From Chitinophagaceae bacterium (GTDB lineage: Bacteria; Bacteroidota; Bacteroidia; Chitinophagales; Chitinophagaceae), in assembly GCA_025449935.1 (NCBI GenBank), contig JANWIJ010000097.1, positions 44,411 through 108,410 on the forward strand: 64,000 nucleotides of DNA, in the 5' to 3' direction. The position numbers were made by a program, and so were the translations under genes. Position 1 is the stretch's first letter; each line of letters opens with the position of its first letter. The notes below the pieces were generated by a model, which saw only the letters and a list, made by a program, of their open reading frames with translations, did not search any database and was not told the origin of the DNA. Shown here piece after piece: positions 17,246 to 26,628 of the stretch.

Positions 17246-19021
17246 CTACATCCGTTCAGGTACCCTGATCCCCAGCAAACCCATTCCCGAAGCAATAACA
17301 TGGGCCGTCATTTCAGCGATCTGTAAACGAAGTTGTTTCTTTTCTTCCGATTCAGCATTCATAACCGAATGTTCGGCATAGAAGGTATTGAATGATTTGG
17401 CCAGGTTAAAGACATAAATCGCAATCACGGAAGGATTATGCTCAGCAACTGCCTGCTCCAGGACGGCAGGATATTGTTCGAGCGCCATAATAAGATCCTT
17501 CTCCAGTTTCAACAGGCTTCCGGCCGGCTCCGGTTTCCCGGCTACCGACTGTTTCCGCAGTATTGATTTGATCCTGGCATGGGTGTATTGGATAAACGGC
17601 CCCGTAAAACCATGAAAATCGATCGATTCTTCGGGATTGAATATCATCCGTTTTTTTGGATCTACTCTTAACAGGAAAAACTTCAGGGCGCCCAAAGCAA
17701 GCGTGTCATACAATTCCTTCAATTCTGTAACTAAAAAATCTTTCACCTTGCCGAGTTCCTCTGTTTTCTGTTTTGCCACGTTCACCATTTCTTCGATCAT
17801 TTCATCTGCATCCACGACAGTGCCTTCGCGGCTTTTCATCCTGCCGGAAGGAAGCTCAACCATGCCGTAATTCAAATGATAAATACTATCTGCATAAGGC
17901 TTCCCAAGCTTCTGCAAAATCAGTTTCAGCACTTTCATGTGGTAGTTCTGCTCATCAGCGATCACATAAATGCTCTGGTCATACCTGAACTCTTCATATT
18001 TCTGCTGGGCCAGTCCAAGGTCCTGGGTGATGTAAACAGAGGTTCCGTCTTTTCTTAATACCAGTTTCTCATCCAGGCCTTCCGCGGTCAGATCAATCCA
18101 CACACTGCCATCTTCTTTTTTAAAGAACAGCCCCTGTTGCAATCCTTCGTCAACAAATTTCTTACCGGGGAGGTATGTTTCGCTTTCATAATACATCTTA
18201 TCGAAATCACTCCCGATCCGGTCATAGGTTACATCAAACCCGGCATACACCCAGCTGTTCATTTTCTTCCACAGCGCAATCACATCAGGTTTGCCGGCTT
18301 CCCAGTCCTGTAACATTTGTTGGGCCTCTTTCATCAGGGGAGCTTCTTTTTCGGCTTCTTCCTTTTTCATTCCGCCGGCAGTCAATGCTTCAACTTCCTT
18401 TTTGTACGCGTCATTAAACTTCACATAATATTCACCAACGAAATGATCTCCTTTTGTATTCGTGGATTGTGGGGTAGCGCCATGGCCAAACCGTTGCCAC
18501 GCAATCATGCTTTTGCAGATATGGATTCCCCTGTCGTTCACCACACAGCTCTTAATTATTTCGCAGCCGCTTGCTTTCAGCATTTGGGCCACACTCCATC
18601 CAAGGAAATTATTTCGCAGGTGACCCAGGTGTAATGGTTTATTGGTGTTGGGGGAGGAGTATTCCACCATTACTTTCTGCCGGTTTGCTTCTTTGAAGCC
18701 AAATCGTTTATTGCTGAATTCTGATTGTAGTACCTGTATCCAGTAATGGTCCGGGATTGTCAGGTTTAAGAACCCTTTGATAACATTATAAGCCGTGAAA
18801 AAATCCGGGTGGGCTTTGGTTAATGCGTTTCCTATTTCTTCACCCAGTTGTTCGGGCGATTTTTTCAGCTGTTTGACAAAGGAAAATAGAACAAGCGTGT
18901 AATCCCCTTCAAATTCAGGCTTGGTGGTGCTGACAGTTAATTCAGACTCCTGGTAGTCCTGTCCGTATAAATCTTTTAAAGCCTTTACCACAAGAGGCTT
19001 TACCTGGCTGACAATACTCAT
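17246..19021 (-). CDS. argS: Arginyl-tRNA synthetase
   Basis: 591-residue class I aminoacyl-tRNA synthetase that charges tRNA-Arg. The N-terminal tRNA-binding (Add-1) domain occupies about 1-110; the HIGH-type motif is LHLGHLRN (130-137) after the family string SSPNTNKP; the KMSKS position reads GRMKSREGTVVD, a common ArgRS variant; the C-terminal helical DALR anticodon domain ends in the typical GIRVPERM. Length matches the family. It stands alone on the minus strand, convergent with the TPR gene and divergent from the GtrA gene (74-base gap). Confidence 0.97.
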   Translation of the reverse strand: MSIVSQVKPLVVKALKDLYGQDYQESELTVSTTKPEFEGDYTLVLFSFVKQLKKSPEQLGEEIGNALTKAHPDFFTAYNVIKGFLNLTIPDHYWIQVLQSEFSNKRFGFKEANRQKVMVEYSSPNTNKPLHLGHLRNNFLGWSVAQMLKASGCEIIKSCVVNDRGIHICKSMIAWQRFGHGATPQSTNTKGDHFVGEYYVKFNDAYKKEVEALTAGGMKKEEAEKEAPLMKEAQQMLQDWEAGKPDVIALWKKMNSWVYAGFDVTYDRIGSDFDKMYYESETYLPGKKFVDEGLQQGLFFKKEDGSVWIDLTAEGLDEKLVLRKDGTSVYITQDLGLAQQKYEEFRYDQSIYVIADEQNYHMKVLKLILQKLGKPYADSIYHLNYGMVELPSGRMKSREGTVVDADEMIEEMVNVAKQKTEELGKVKDFLVTELKELYDTLALGALKFFLLRVDPKKRMIFNPEESIDFHGFTGPFIQYTHARIKSILRKQSVAGKPEPAGSLLKLEKDLIMALEQYPAVLEQAVAEHNPSVIAIYVFNLAKSFNTFYAEHSVMNAESEEKKQLRLQIAEMTAHVIASGMGLLGIRVPERM

Positions 19022-19095
19022 CCCTGCTTTTAGTTTAACTGCAAATTTACGGCTGGAATTTGGGATTTGGTGGTGGTTTCAATTACTTTGCCGGC

Positions 19096-19611
19096 ATGCG
19101 ACGGCATATCCATAATGCAAGAGACCTGCTGCTGCCGGTGATTGATTTTTTCTATCCGCCATTCCGGAAATTCATGGGTCTGCAAACCTTCCGGTATGCC
19201 GCTTCCGGTGGTATTAATACGGCGTTGGGGTTCGTGGTGTTTTATATCAGCTTTAAATTTATTTTCAGGGAGGTACCGGTTGACCTGGGGTTTTATACTT
19301 TTGAAGCACACAGTGCGGCACTGCTACTGTCATTCTGTGTTTGTTTTACGTTTGGTTTTTTCCTGATGAAGTATGTCGTATTCAGTGACTCCAAAATGAA
19401 GGGGAGGGTGCAGTTGTTCCGCTATTTCATGTTATACGTTTTCAACCTGGGTCTTAATTATGTTTTTTTGCGGCTGTTTGTTGAATCCCTTCATATCTAT
19501 CCAACTTTCGCGCAGGTGATTACAACGGTCATTATTGTACTTTTCAGTTATGTGGCCCAACGGAATTTTACTTTCCGGATCAGGAATACAGAGGATGAGA
19601 TCACAGGCTGA
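19096..19611 (+). CDS. GtrA family membrane protein
   Basis: About 171 residues from the ATG at 19096 (a TTG at 19060 is in frame but less likely). Four hydrophobic segments are visible: about residues 30-50, 65-90, 105-125 and 135-155. The entry motif FRYAASGGINTALGFVVFY and the late FSYVAQRNFTFR are characteristic of GtrA, a small membrane family thought to move lipid-linked sugars or support cell-wall glycosylation. No glycosyltransferase neighbour is present, which is unlike typical gtrAB clusters. Its 3' end overlaps the convergent DUF4403 gene by 11 bases. Confidence 0.85.
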   Translation: MRRHIHNARDLLLPVIDFFYPPFRKFMGLQTFRYAASGGINTALGFVVFYISFKFIFREVPVDLGFYTFEAHSAALLLSFCVCFTFGFFLMKYVVFSDSKMKGRVQLFRYFMLYVFNLGLNYVFLRLFVESLHIYPTFAQVITTVIIVLFSYVAQRNFTFRIRNTEDEITG

Positions 19612-21034
19612 AGTCTATGGATTCCACTTTTACTGACAGGTTGCCGGAACAATTACTTCTTAGGACCAGGTGCTGCTGCATCGGGTAAATGCCGATCAGT
19701 TTTATGTCATGAATGTTCCCGGTGCTGCGGATGCCTTTTATCCATTCCTGGTTCAGCTGTTTATCCATCCCGGATTTTGCGGTGTCGATATAGGCACCCA
19801 GTTCAAACCGTGCCTGTTTGCTTATTTCTTTGGTGATCTTTTTGTCAAACAACCAGTCGGCTGAGCCCAGCAAAACATTTTTCGATTTAATATCAAAATC
19901 GATATCCGTTACTTCGATTGTTTTTTTGTCTTTATCATACACCGGTTTGCCTGCCAGGTACACTACCCCTGAATTGGTGCCGGAGAAATTGAGCTTAATG
20001 ATCAGTTTCTCAAAGCCACCGCCATATATTTTACAGTCTTCAATTATGAATTTCTTTTTGATAAACCCTTTCTTAAAATTAAACTCTTTGCCCCGCAGTT
20101 GCAGGTTCATGATATTACTCAGCGAATCATAGCTTAAAACGGCATCGAGGAAAATGGAAAAACCCTGCTGCCGGCTAAAGGCACCCAGGTTGGGTATCCA
20201 GGAAGATTTTTCGGCCGGCTTTTCAAAACTGATCACGGGTTTTGCCGACAACCCGAGATAAACATGTAACGAATCCCTATCGACAAACAGGTTATTTATT
20301 TTTATTTTTTGAGGGTTGATTTGCAGCCATCCCAGTCCATACAGGTTGTATGATTTGTTCAGCTGGTCCCATACCTGCTGGAAACGCGGCTTCAGGTCCA
20401 CGGAGGCATAGCTCTTGTCCAGTTCTTTCTTGGCGGCATCCAGTTCAGCGGTTAAACCCTTGATCACCTGTTTCGTAATATCCTGTCCCCAGAAACAAAC
20501 CTCGCATTTGTCAAGGGCGTTTGGTTCTTCTCTTTTGATATTCAGTTTTACTTTAAAGTCGGGTTGAATGCTCAGGGAGTTGGAAAAAGCAACCGTCACC
20601 CTTCTTTCGGGCTCGCTGAAACCGCAACGGCAGGCAGGTGTCCATGGAGAGACAACCGTGCCATTCACACAAAGCCTGGTTGATCCTACGATTTTATAAT
20701 AGCCGGTGAAACCAAGGTTCAGGGAGCTGCCTGCTGCTTTCATCTCTAAAGGACTCCTGCGAAAGATATATTTATAACGGGTATCACATCCTTCCTGCAC
20801 CCATCCGTCCGGGTAGCCGGGTGAGGTGAACAGTGTATCCACACTTTTCTCTGCCATTTGGTAAATGGGTTTCAGGTTGATCTGGACAGGGATATTTAAT
20901 TCCGAATTGGGAAGGGAATCCAATCTGTAATTTCCCGGTGACAGGTCCGGGTTCTCCGGGTTGATCTTTTGAGCAGATGAAGTGGAAAAAATAAACAGGA
21001 TGATAACGATGCTGACAATTCCTTTTCCTTTCAT
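19601..21034 (-). CDS. DUF4403 family protein, secreted
   Basis: 477 residues with a signal peptide (1-21, IFSTSSA). The body matches the DUF4403 pattern: an early LNIPVQINLKPIYQMAEKSV string, CRCGFSEPERRVTVAF near 135-150, WLQINPQKIKINNLF, and a C-terminal region rich in beta strands. DUF4403 resembles lipid-binding BPI/TULIP-like folds in overall pattern, but the function is not established. Eleven bases overlap the convergent GtrA gene. A 320-base gap separates its start from the next minus-strand gene, so it probably has its own promoter and is monocistronic. Confidence 0.75.
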   Translation of the reverse strand: MKGKGIVSIVIILFIFSTSSAQKINPENPDLSPGNYRLDSLPNSELNIPVQINLKPIYQMAEKSVDTLFTSPGYPDGWVQEGCDTRYKYIFRRSPLEMKAAGSSLNLGFTGYYKIVGSTRLCVNGTVVSPWTPACRCGFSEPERRVTVAFSNSLSIQPDFKVKLNIKREEPNALDKCEVCFWGQDITKQVIKGLTAELDAAKKELDKSYASVDLKPRFQQVWDQLNKSYNLYGLGWLQINPQKIKINNLFVDRDSLHVYLGLSAKPVISFEKPAEKSSWIPNLGAFSRQQGFSIFLDAVLSYDSLSNIMNLQLRGKEFNFKKGFIKKKFIIEDCKIYGGGFEKLIIKLNFSGTNSGVVYLAGKPVYDKDKKTIEVTDIDFDIKSKNVLLGSADWLFDKKITKEISKQARFELGAYIDTAKSGMDKQLNQEWIKGIRSTGNIHDIKLIGIYPMQQHLVLRSNCSGNLSVKVESIDFSL

Positions 21035-21354
21035 GCTTTAATTTGACTGGGTAAAAATAGGTAAAGAAAGGAAAAGGAATTGTGAAGAAACAAAAGAACA
21101 AGTATCAAAAGGATATGTTAATGATTTTCCGGTTAAAGCGGTCGTGAAATTGCTATCACCGGAATGGTAACTGTGCTGCAACTTTCCCGGGGGTTTCGTT
21201 GTTATTCTACGTACCAGGAGAAGCAGAAATAATTCCTGCCCTTACGCTATGTTAACTATGATGATTCTTGCTTTGCTATGCAGAACTACCCGCGGTGAAA
21301 GAATTCTTTATCGGGTATCAGGCATCACCCCGCTGGCACTGCGGTTTTGATTTA
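21035..21354. other. 320-base gene-free stretch
   Basis: This lies between the start of the DUF4403 gene and the end of the first VOC gene, both on the minus strand. I saw no convincing short gene, tRNA, hairpin terminator or repeat. It must contain the DUF4403 promoter near 21040-21090, but no clear TAnnTTTG box is readable on the minus strand. Confidence 0.5.
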
Positions 21355-21777
21355 TTACATTTCTTTCGGCTGTGTCATACTGAACCAGTTTCCGCAACCA
21401 TCATTCACAATACATTCTATACCGTAAAACTGTTCTTTCGGTTCAGTGATATTAACTCCTTTCGCTTTCAGCTCCACGTAGGTAGCCCTGCAGTCAGGCG
21501 TATGTAATACACCGGCGCCCATTACTCCTTTGTCAAGTAACAACCTGAGTGCTTTTTGTGTTTCCGCATCCCAACCCATGCCACTACCATCACCGGATGC
21601 ATCCATGAGAACAATTTCAAGGTCGGGTTGCTGGGGTGGATTCAGGGTGAGCCACCTCATGCCATTATCCATTTTTACATCGGTGTTGACCTTAAACCCG
21701 AGTTTATTAACATAAAAATCATAAGCCTTCTCCTGGTCAGTCACAAAGAAGGAAGTGTGGGAGAGTTTGGTTACCAT
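21355..21777 (-). CDS. VOC superfamily (glyoxalase-like) protein
   Basis: 140 residues, a complete two-repeat vicinal-oxygen-chelate fold. The N-terminal part has LSHTSFFVTDQEKAYDFYVNKLGFKV; the second repeat has ADCRATYVELKAKGV-like strand-helix pattern and ends ECIVNDGCGNWFSMTQ. Candidate metal ligands are His at residue 7 and the Glu near the end of strand 8 (YGIECI). Members include glyoxalase I, dioxygenases and resistance proteins; this one cannot be assigned further. It is the last of a minus-strand run of short stress-type genes. Confidence 0.85.
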   Translation of the reverse strand: MVTKLSHTSFFVTDQEKAYDFYVNKLGFKVNTDVKMDNGMRWLTLNPPQQPDLEIVLMDASGDGSGMGWDAETQKALRLLLDKGVMGAGVLHTPDCRATYVELKAKGVNITEPKEQFYGIECIVNDGCGNWFSMTQPKEM

Positions 21778-21804
21778 ATTTTTTTTTTAAATGTTGGTGA
21801 AGAA

Positions 21805-21984
21805 TTATGTCTTTGTTTTTTTATAAGCAGCCAGTGCTTCCTTTAATACATAGGCGATCATATTGGCCCCCGGATCGGGAATTTCGGTGATACCTTTTAA
21901 TTCCCGGAATAAAAAACCACGAAGGCTTAACGCGAGTCCTGCTACCCGTACATCGTATTTTGCTAAGAGATCTTCAGCGGTCAT
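21805..21984 (-). pseudogene. Shortened DUF1801-like gene, 59 codons, apparent internal in-frame deletion
   Basis: A short open frame runs from the ATG at 21984 to the TAA at 21805. The first 45 residues (MTAEDLLAKYDVRVAGLALS onward to GANMIAY) look like the N-terminus of DUF1801 proteins of about 120 residues, while the last 13 (LKEALAAYKKTKT) resemble that family's C-terminal helix. The middle appears to be missing without loss of frame. This reading is from memory of the family and is not an alignment. The product may be a remnant or a short working protein. It sits 27 bases upstream of the VOC gene in the same direction. Confidence 0.5.
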
Positions 21985-22050
21985 CCTGCATGATTAGAAA
22001 ACAAATCTAAGCGGAAGAATGGAGAGAGGCTTCTTGAATCTTGCTGAATG

Positions 22051-22240
22051 GGGAAGAGGGGAAGGCGAGTGGGGGATGGTAAGTAGGGAATGGCTAGTGG
22101 GGAAGAGGCGAGTAGGGAATGGCGAGTAGGGAATGGCATGTTGCTATCAAGATTTTCCTACTTCCCACTCGCCATTCCCCACTTCCAACTCGTCTCTTCC
22201 TACTCCCCACTCGCCAATCCCTGCTTCCCGCTCGCCTCCC
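22051..22240. repeat. Large imperfect inverted repeat built from GGCGAGTNGGGAAT units
   Basis: The left arm (about 22051-22136) has roughly six copies of a 14-base unit such as GGCGAGTAGGGAAT. The right arm (about 22154-22240) carries the same unit on the other strand with less regular spacing. The centre is about 18 bases. The arms could form a long cruciform or RNA hairpin. The right arm contains the stop codon and the last codons of the AraC-type gene. No mobile-element gene is linked. Confidence 0.85.
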
Positions 22241-22649
22241 CTAATTTGTAATTCTCAATAAAACAATGGGGAATTGCTTTTTTAGGCTCTGCAAGTTGTT
22301 CCATTTTCTTCTTATAGGCCATGTTCCGGAAGTATTGTGGCGCAAAACCGATTTCTTTTTTAAAAAGTACGCTGAATGAACCAATGCTTTCAAATCCTAC
22401 CTCATTGCAGACATCGGTGACAGGCTTATTCTCAGATAACAGGTCTTTGGCTTTATCTAATCTTTTTTGGGTGATATACTGATGCGGAGTCCTCTTATAT
22501 ACCTGCCTGAACAGGCGGTGAAAATGAAAACGCGAAAGGAAGGCCTGTTTCGATACCTGTTCCAGGTCAATATCTTCCTGGTAATTATTGTCAATATAGA
22601 GTTTGGCGGACACTATACGCTGGTAAATATCTGATGTCAGGACAGGCAT
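22200..22649 (-). CDS. AraC family transcriptional regulator (HTH-only)
   Basis: 149 residues, essentially only the AraC DNA-binding domain. Two helix-turn-helix units are visible: about 25-50 (LEQVSKQAFLSRFHFHRLFR) and about 75-105 (VTDVCNEVGFESIGSFSVLFKKE), with the linking RTPHQYITQKRL between them. No sugar- or ligand-binding N-terminal domain is present, so it may answer to another protein or act constitutively. The last 13 residues (GEASGKQGLASGE) are encoded by the inverted repeat at 22051-22240 and look like a replaced or extended tail. It is 11 bases downstream of a PhnB-like VOC gene, with which it is probably cotranscribed. Confidence 0.85.
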   Translation of the reverse strand: MPVLTSDIYQRIVSAKLYIDNNYQEDIDLEQVSKQAFLSRFHFHRLFRQVYKRTPHQYITQKRLDKAKDLLSENKPVTDVCNEVGFESIGSFSVLFKKEIGFAPQYFRNMAYKKKMEQLAEPKKAIPHCFIENYKLGEASGKQGLASGE

Positions 22650-22660
22650 AGGACCTAAAG

Positions 22661-23071
22661 TTATTTTTTTAGCTCACAACTTACCATCCAGTTCACCCCG
22701 AACTTGTCTTCCAGCATGCTGAACCGGGATCCCCAGAAAGCATCATTGGGCGGCATCACCACTTTTCCGCCTTCTGAAAGCCTGGCAAACAAGGCATCCA
22801 CTTCCGCAGGAGTTTCCACGTGCAATGAAAGCGCAAGGTTATTACCTTTTTGAATTTTATTTTCTTCGAATGTGTCCGAGAGATAAAGTATTGTTTCGCC
22901 AACCTGCAATCTTGCATGCATGATCCTGTCTTTCAGGTTTGCCGGAACTTCCATCGGGCCTTCACCCATCCTGGACATCATAACAATTTCACCACCGGTT
23001 ATTTCTTTGTAATGGTTCAAGGCTGCTTCAGCCTGGCCGTCCGGGAAATGGAGATAGGTGATTATTTTCAT
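22661..23071 (-). CDS. PhnB-like VOC protein
   Basis: 136 residues of the PhnB/DUF899-like branch of the VOC fold: KIITYLHFPDGQAEAALNHY at the start, then an IMHARLQVGETILYLSD strand set and a C-terminal FWGSRFSMLEDKFGVNWMVS string, which is the family's best signature. Members are often annotated as PhnB, though a link to phosphonate use is not established. It is next to an AraC regulator (11-base gap) on the same strand, a common pairing. Function unknown. Confidence 0.85.
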   Translation of the reverse strand: MKIITYLHFPDGQAEAALNHYKEITGGEIVMMSRMGEGPMEVPANLKDRIMHARLQVGETILYLSDTFEENKIQKGNNLALSLHVETPAEVDALFARLSEGGKVVMPPNDAFWGSRFSMLEDKFGVNWMVSCELKK

Positions 23072-23130
23072 TGTTGTTTTTTTAATTCAAATCATTCCGT
23101 TAAATGATGAAAGAGATATCGTGTCTTGCT

Positions 23131-23790
23131 TTACATATTTCTCGGGTTCTTCCAACCTTTTCCCAACCGCTCAATCGTACCCTCTATTCTTTCAATTCTT
23201 GTTTCCGCTCTTTTGGCTGTGACGATCCATTCCAGGTATTCTTTTTTGTTGGTGAATGAAAGTGCTTCAAACAAACCGGATTCCTTTTTATTCTTTTTTA
23301 ATGCAGCCCCCAGGTCCTCCGGCAGTTTTACCGCTTTAGTTGTTGGATCCACCCATTTGAAAATCTCCCGTTCTTTTGGTTTGGATTCTTTCTTCCGGTC
23401 TGCATCTGTTTTGGCCCTGAATCCAAACGTCGACCAGGTATCATCAAATGAAATAAGACTTATCCAGGTTAGCTTATCTCCCTCAGCCAGCAGGCAATCC
23501 CAACCTTTATCCCTTGTCAGGTCAGTTTGAATTTTTGAGGTGCCTTTCGGGTAATAGACCCAAACCACTGCCCCCGGTCTTACAAGCTTCATCACTTTGC
23601 TCATCTCTTTCTCCAGTTGAGCCCTGCTTTTCACAAACCAGTGTACCTGGTCATAATTCTTCCCCGTATCGGTGATTCTAACCCCTGCCGGAAGCGCTTT
23701 TAGTCCTTTCTTAAAACTGTCCGGGGCATTCAGCGTCAGTAGCGTATTCTTTGGTTTTATTTTTAGCTTTTCCGAAATAGAAGTTGCCAT
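23131..23790 (-). CDS. YdeI/OmpD-associated (OmdA) family protein with N-terminal DUF3052-like domain
   Basis: 219 residues in two parts. The first (about 10-120) resembles DUF3052-type domains: LKIKPKNTLLTLNAPDSF then WFVKSRAQLEKEM and GAVVWVYYPKGTSK. The second (about 155-215) is the bacteriocin-protection YdeI/OmdA helix bundle: LPEDLGAALKKNKKESGLFE, then SFTNKKEYLEWIVTAKRAETR and RIEGTIERLGKG. OmdA-type proteins are linked to antimicrobial peptide tolerance in enterics, but the mechanism is unclear and may not apply here. It starts 224 bases from the divergent dnaK and precedes the PhnB-like gene by 59 bases on the same strand. Confidence 0.78.
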   Translation of the reverse strand: MATSISEKLKIKPKNTLLTLNAPDSFKKGLKALPAGVRITDTGKNYDQVHWFVKSRAQLEKEMSKVMKLVRPGAVVWVYYPKGTSKIQTDLTRDKGWDCLLAEGDKLTWISLISFDDTWSTFGFRAKTDADRKKESKPKEREIFKWVDPTTKAVKLPEDLGAALKKNKKESGLFEALSFTNKKEYLEWIVTAKRAETRIERIEGTIERLGKGWKNPRNM

Positions 23791-24014
23791 GATTGCCGGT
23801 TTATTGCTTAAAAATAAGATGGATTCGAGAAATTCGTATCTCCGATCTTGCCGGCTGGCCCCGGACCGTAGCCCACGGTCCGCAGTAAGCGACTATTTGA
23901 AGCTCAGCAATCCTTCCCGACTGCCATTTTTTCACTTTTCTGCCTCACGGCATAATCATTGTCAATCAATAGGTGCCCCCGTTAACGGAGGCCTAATAAA
24001 AGGAGAAATAAACT

Positions 24015-25928
24015 ATGGGAAAAATAATTGGAATTGACTTAGGAACCACCAATAGCTGCGTAGCAGTTATGGAAGGCAGTGAGCCGGTGGTAATTGCCAA
24101 TGACGAAGGTCGCCGCACAACCCCGTCAGTAGTGGCTTTTCTGAAAAATGGGGAGCGGAAAGTAGGTGACCCGGCTAAACGGCAGGCAATCACCAACCCC
24201 CAAAACACCATTAATTCGGTAAAACGTTTTATGGGTCGCCAGTTTGATGAGGTAACCGAAGAGATTAGTCACTGGAGCTATAAAGTTGCAAAAGGTGACA
24301 ATAATACCGTTCGGATTGACATAGATGGCAGGTTATATACACCTCAGGAAATCAGCGCTATGGTGCTTCAGAAAATGAAGAAAACCGCCGAAGATTACCT
24401 GGGTCATGAAGTAACCGAAGCTGTGATTACTGTTCCGGCTTATTTCAACGATGCTCAGCGCCAGGCAACCAAAGAGGCCGGAGAAATTGCGGGATTGACT
24501 GTCCGGCGTATTGTAAATGAGCCTACCGCCGCAGCCCTCGCTTATGGCATGGATAAAGACAAACATGACCATAAGATCGCCGTTTTTGATCTCGGTGGCG
24601 GAACCTTTGACATTTCCGTACTGGAATTGGGTGACGGAGTATTCGAAGTAAAATCAACCAATGGCGATACACACCTGGGAGGTGATGACTTTGATAAAGT
24701 AGTGATGGACTGGCTGGCGGATGAATTTAAGAAAGATGAAGCCATTGACCTCCGGAAGGACCCGATGGCACTGCAGCGTTTGAAAGAAGCATCTGAAAAA
24801 GCAAAAGTGGAATTGAGTTCTTCCTCAGAAACTGAAATAAATCTACCTTATATCACGGCCGTGGATGGAGTGCCCAAGCACCTGGTGAAAAAATTGAGCC
24901 GTGCGAAATTTGAGCAACTGGCTGATAATTTATTTCAACGTTGCCTGAAACCCTGTGAAGCTGCCCTGAAAGACGCCGGTCTCAGCACATCTCAAATTGA
25001 TGAAGTGATCCTGGTGGGTGGTTCAACCCGTATACCAAAGGTTCAGGAGATCGTTGAAAAATTCTTTGGTAAAAAGCCGCACAAGGGGGTGAACCCGGAT
25101 GAAGTGGTGGCCATCGGTGCAGCGATACAGGGTGCTGTATTAACCGGTGAGGTAAAGGATGTGCTGTTGCTTGACGTAACACCGCTTTCACTGGGTATTG
25201 AAACAATGGGCGGTGTTTTGACCCCATTGATACCCAGCAATACAACTATCCCGACTAAAAAATCGGAGGTTTTTTCTACCGCCAGCGACAACCAGCCCGG
25301 GGTGCAGATACACGTACTGCAGGGTGAAAGAAGTATGGCGAAAGATAATAAAAGCCTTGGAATTTTTAACCTGGATGGCATACCTCCGGCACCGAGGGGT
25401 ATTCCGCAGATCGAAGTGATATTTGATATTGATGCCAACGGTATCCTGCATGTTACGGCCAAGGATAAAGGAACAGGCAAAGAACAAAAAATACATATTG
25501 AAGCCGGCTCAGGGCTGAGCAAAGAAGAAGTTGAAAAAATGAAAGCCGAAGCGAAAGCTAATGAAGCGACTGATAAAGCGGAAAAAGAAAAAGTGGAGAA
25601 GCTGAATATGGCCGACAGCCTCGTGTTCCAGACTGAGAAGCAATTGAAAGAATACGGTGAGAAAATACCGGCTGAAAAAAAAGCAGCGATTGAAGCAGCA
25701 GCCGAAAAACTTAAGGAGGCGCATAAAGCGCAGGACCTGACCGCTATTGATACAACCATGGCTGCATTAAATGCTGCGTGGACAGCAGCGAGTGAGGATA
25801 TGTATAAAGCCACGCAGGATGAGGCGGGACAACAACCTGGTACTGACGGAGCCGGACAACAAACTGCAGATGCTGGAGCAGGTAATAATGACAATGTTAC
25901 TGACGTCCCTTACGAGGAAGTAAAATAA
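24015..25928 (+). CDS. dnaK: Chaperone DnaK (Hsp70)
   Basis: 637 residues, full length. The ATPase signature [11 protein letters not shown] (4-14), the phosphate motif [13 protein letters not shown] and [14 protein letters not shown] are all intact; the substrate-binding domain follows, with the linker [15 protein letters not shown]; the C-terminal lid is Gln/Ala/Gly-rich and ends in a charged EEVK tail. A good ribosome site, AAAGGAG, precedes the ATG. No dnaJ or grpE lies alongside. The 224-base upstream region lacks a recognisable CIRCE element, so HrcA control is not supported; it has a small GGACCGT/ACGGTCC hairpin (23863-23881) without a T tract. A strong terminator follows, so the gene is monocistronic. 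Confidence 0.98.
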   Translation: MGKIIGIDLGTTNSCVAVMEGSEPVVIANDEGRRTTPSVVAFLKNGERKVGDPAKRQAITNPQNTINSVKRFMGRQFDEVTEEISHWSYKVAKGDNNTVRIDIDGRLYTPQEISAMVLQKMKKTAEDYLGHEVTEAVITVPAYFNDAQRQATKEAGEIAGLTVRRIVNEPTAAALAYGMDKDKHDHKIAVFDLGGGTFDISVLELGDGVFEVKSTNGDTHLGGDDFDKVVMDWLADEFKKDEAIDLRKDPMALQRLKEASEKAKVELSSSSETEINLPYITAVDGVPKHLVKKLSRAKFEQLADNLFQRCLKPCEAALKDAGLSTSQIDEVILVGGSTRIPKVQEIVEKFFGKKPHKGVNPDEVVAIGAAIQGAVLTGEVKDVLLLDVTPLSLGIETMGGVLTPLIPSNTTIPTKKSEVFSTASDNQPGVQIHVLQGERSMAKDNKSLGIFNLDGIPPAPRGIPQIEVIFDIDANGILHVTAKDKGTGKEQKIHIEAGSGLSKEEVEKMKAEAKANEATDKAEKEKVEKLNMADSLVFQTEKQLKEYGEKIPAEKKAAIEAAAEKLKEAHKAQDLTAIDTTMAALNAAWTAASEDMYKATQDEAGQQPGTDGAGQQTADAGAGNNDNVTDVPYEEVK

Positions 25929-25988
25929 GAACGTAAATGACACCCTGGGCCAGGCGAAGGGTGCCCAAGCAAGGACGATTAAATTAAG

Positions 25989-26018
25989 AAGCCCCTGCGA
26001 AAAACGTGGGGGCTTTTA
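25989..26018 (+). terminator. Terminator after dnaK
   Basis: AAGCCCCTGCG pairs with CGTGGGGGCTT around a five-A loop (11 pairs, two of them G-T), then TTATT. Confidence 0.85.
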
Positions 26019-26140
26019 TTATTCTTCCGGGAATACAATTGATGCGTGAAAAATCCTGGCTTAAAGAATGAGCAAATCATGAAATAGAAATTAGGACAGC
26101 CACGATCATTATTTAAAATCTTATGCTAAATTAACGAGCG

Positions 26141-26533
26141 ATGGAAATTGAAATCTTCACCTTATCCGACTTTGCACAGGACAATCATTCAAAACTTACC
26201 ATTGTAGGTACTTTTGATTCTATCCAGGCCAAACAATTCCCGGTGGCACACCCGGCCTGCACTATTTCCAGCCGCCTCCGGTTCGGACTTAAAGAAGTAG
26301 GCGCGCATGATTTTAAACTGCGGCTGATAGACGAAGCAGGTAAAGAAATTATACAGCCGATAGAAGGCAATATCAATATTGGCGCTCCACCTAACGGCCA
26401 ATTTTCATCCATTAATATTGTTGTCAATTTCAACCAGCTGAAATTTGACAAAGCCGGCCGTTATTCTTTCGAGCTTTATATTGACGGCGACTGGAAATCA
26501 GGATTACCGTTATTCCTGAACCAGGCAGGATAA
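26141..26533 (+). CDS. Conserved hypothetical protein (resembles DUF6941)
   Basis: 130 residues, no signal peptide or membrane segment. The sequence is regular beta-rich: MEIEIFTLSDFAQDNHSKLT, later TISSRLRFGLKEVGAHDFKL and the C-terminal AGRYSFELYIDGDWKSGLPL. This pattern matches a small family I associate with DUF6941, found widely in bacteria; its members have no known function. It stands alone between the dnaK terminator and a small-protein gene. The family name is from memory and should be treated as tentative; that it is a real gene is well supported by its codon pattern and fold-like periodicity. Confidence 0.7.
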   Translation: MEIEIFTLSDFAQDNHSKLTIVGTFDSIQAKQFPVAHPACTISSRLRFGLKEVGAHDFKLRLIDEAGKEIIQPIEGNINIGAPPNGQFSSINIVVNFNQLKFDKAGRYSFELYIDGDWKSGLPLFLNQAG

Positions 26534-26620
26534 TCATTATTCTATCGCCGTAGCGAAATATACCAGATAATTATATCTGTTTTTCTTAGTATTTTTCTTG
26601 CACAGGGGAGGAGATTGTTG

Positions 26621-26628
26621 TATATTTG
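26621..26628 (+). promoter_or_regulatory. Bacteroidota -7 box (TATATTTG) for the 62-residue protein
   Basis: Exact match to TAnnTTTG. A TTCTTG at 26595-26600 sits 20 bases upstream as a possible -33 element. The predicted leader to the ATG at 26764 is long, about 130 bases. Confidence 0.6.

Noticed and set aside
23791..24014. Search for a CIRCE or other heat-shock operator before dnaK
   Set aside because: No TTAGCACTC-N9-GAGTGCTAA element is present. A small GGACCGT/ACGGTCC hairpin (23863-23881) has no T-run and no known role. A TAATCATTG string near 23950 is one base off the -7 consensus and was not called.
25043..25894. 283-codon open frame on the minus strand rich in Ser, Ala and Cys
   Set aside because: It is the antisense shadow of dnaK and has no protein-like pattern.
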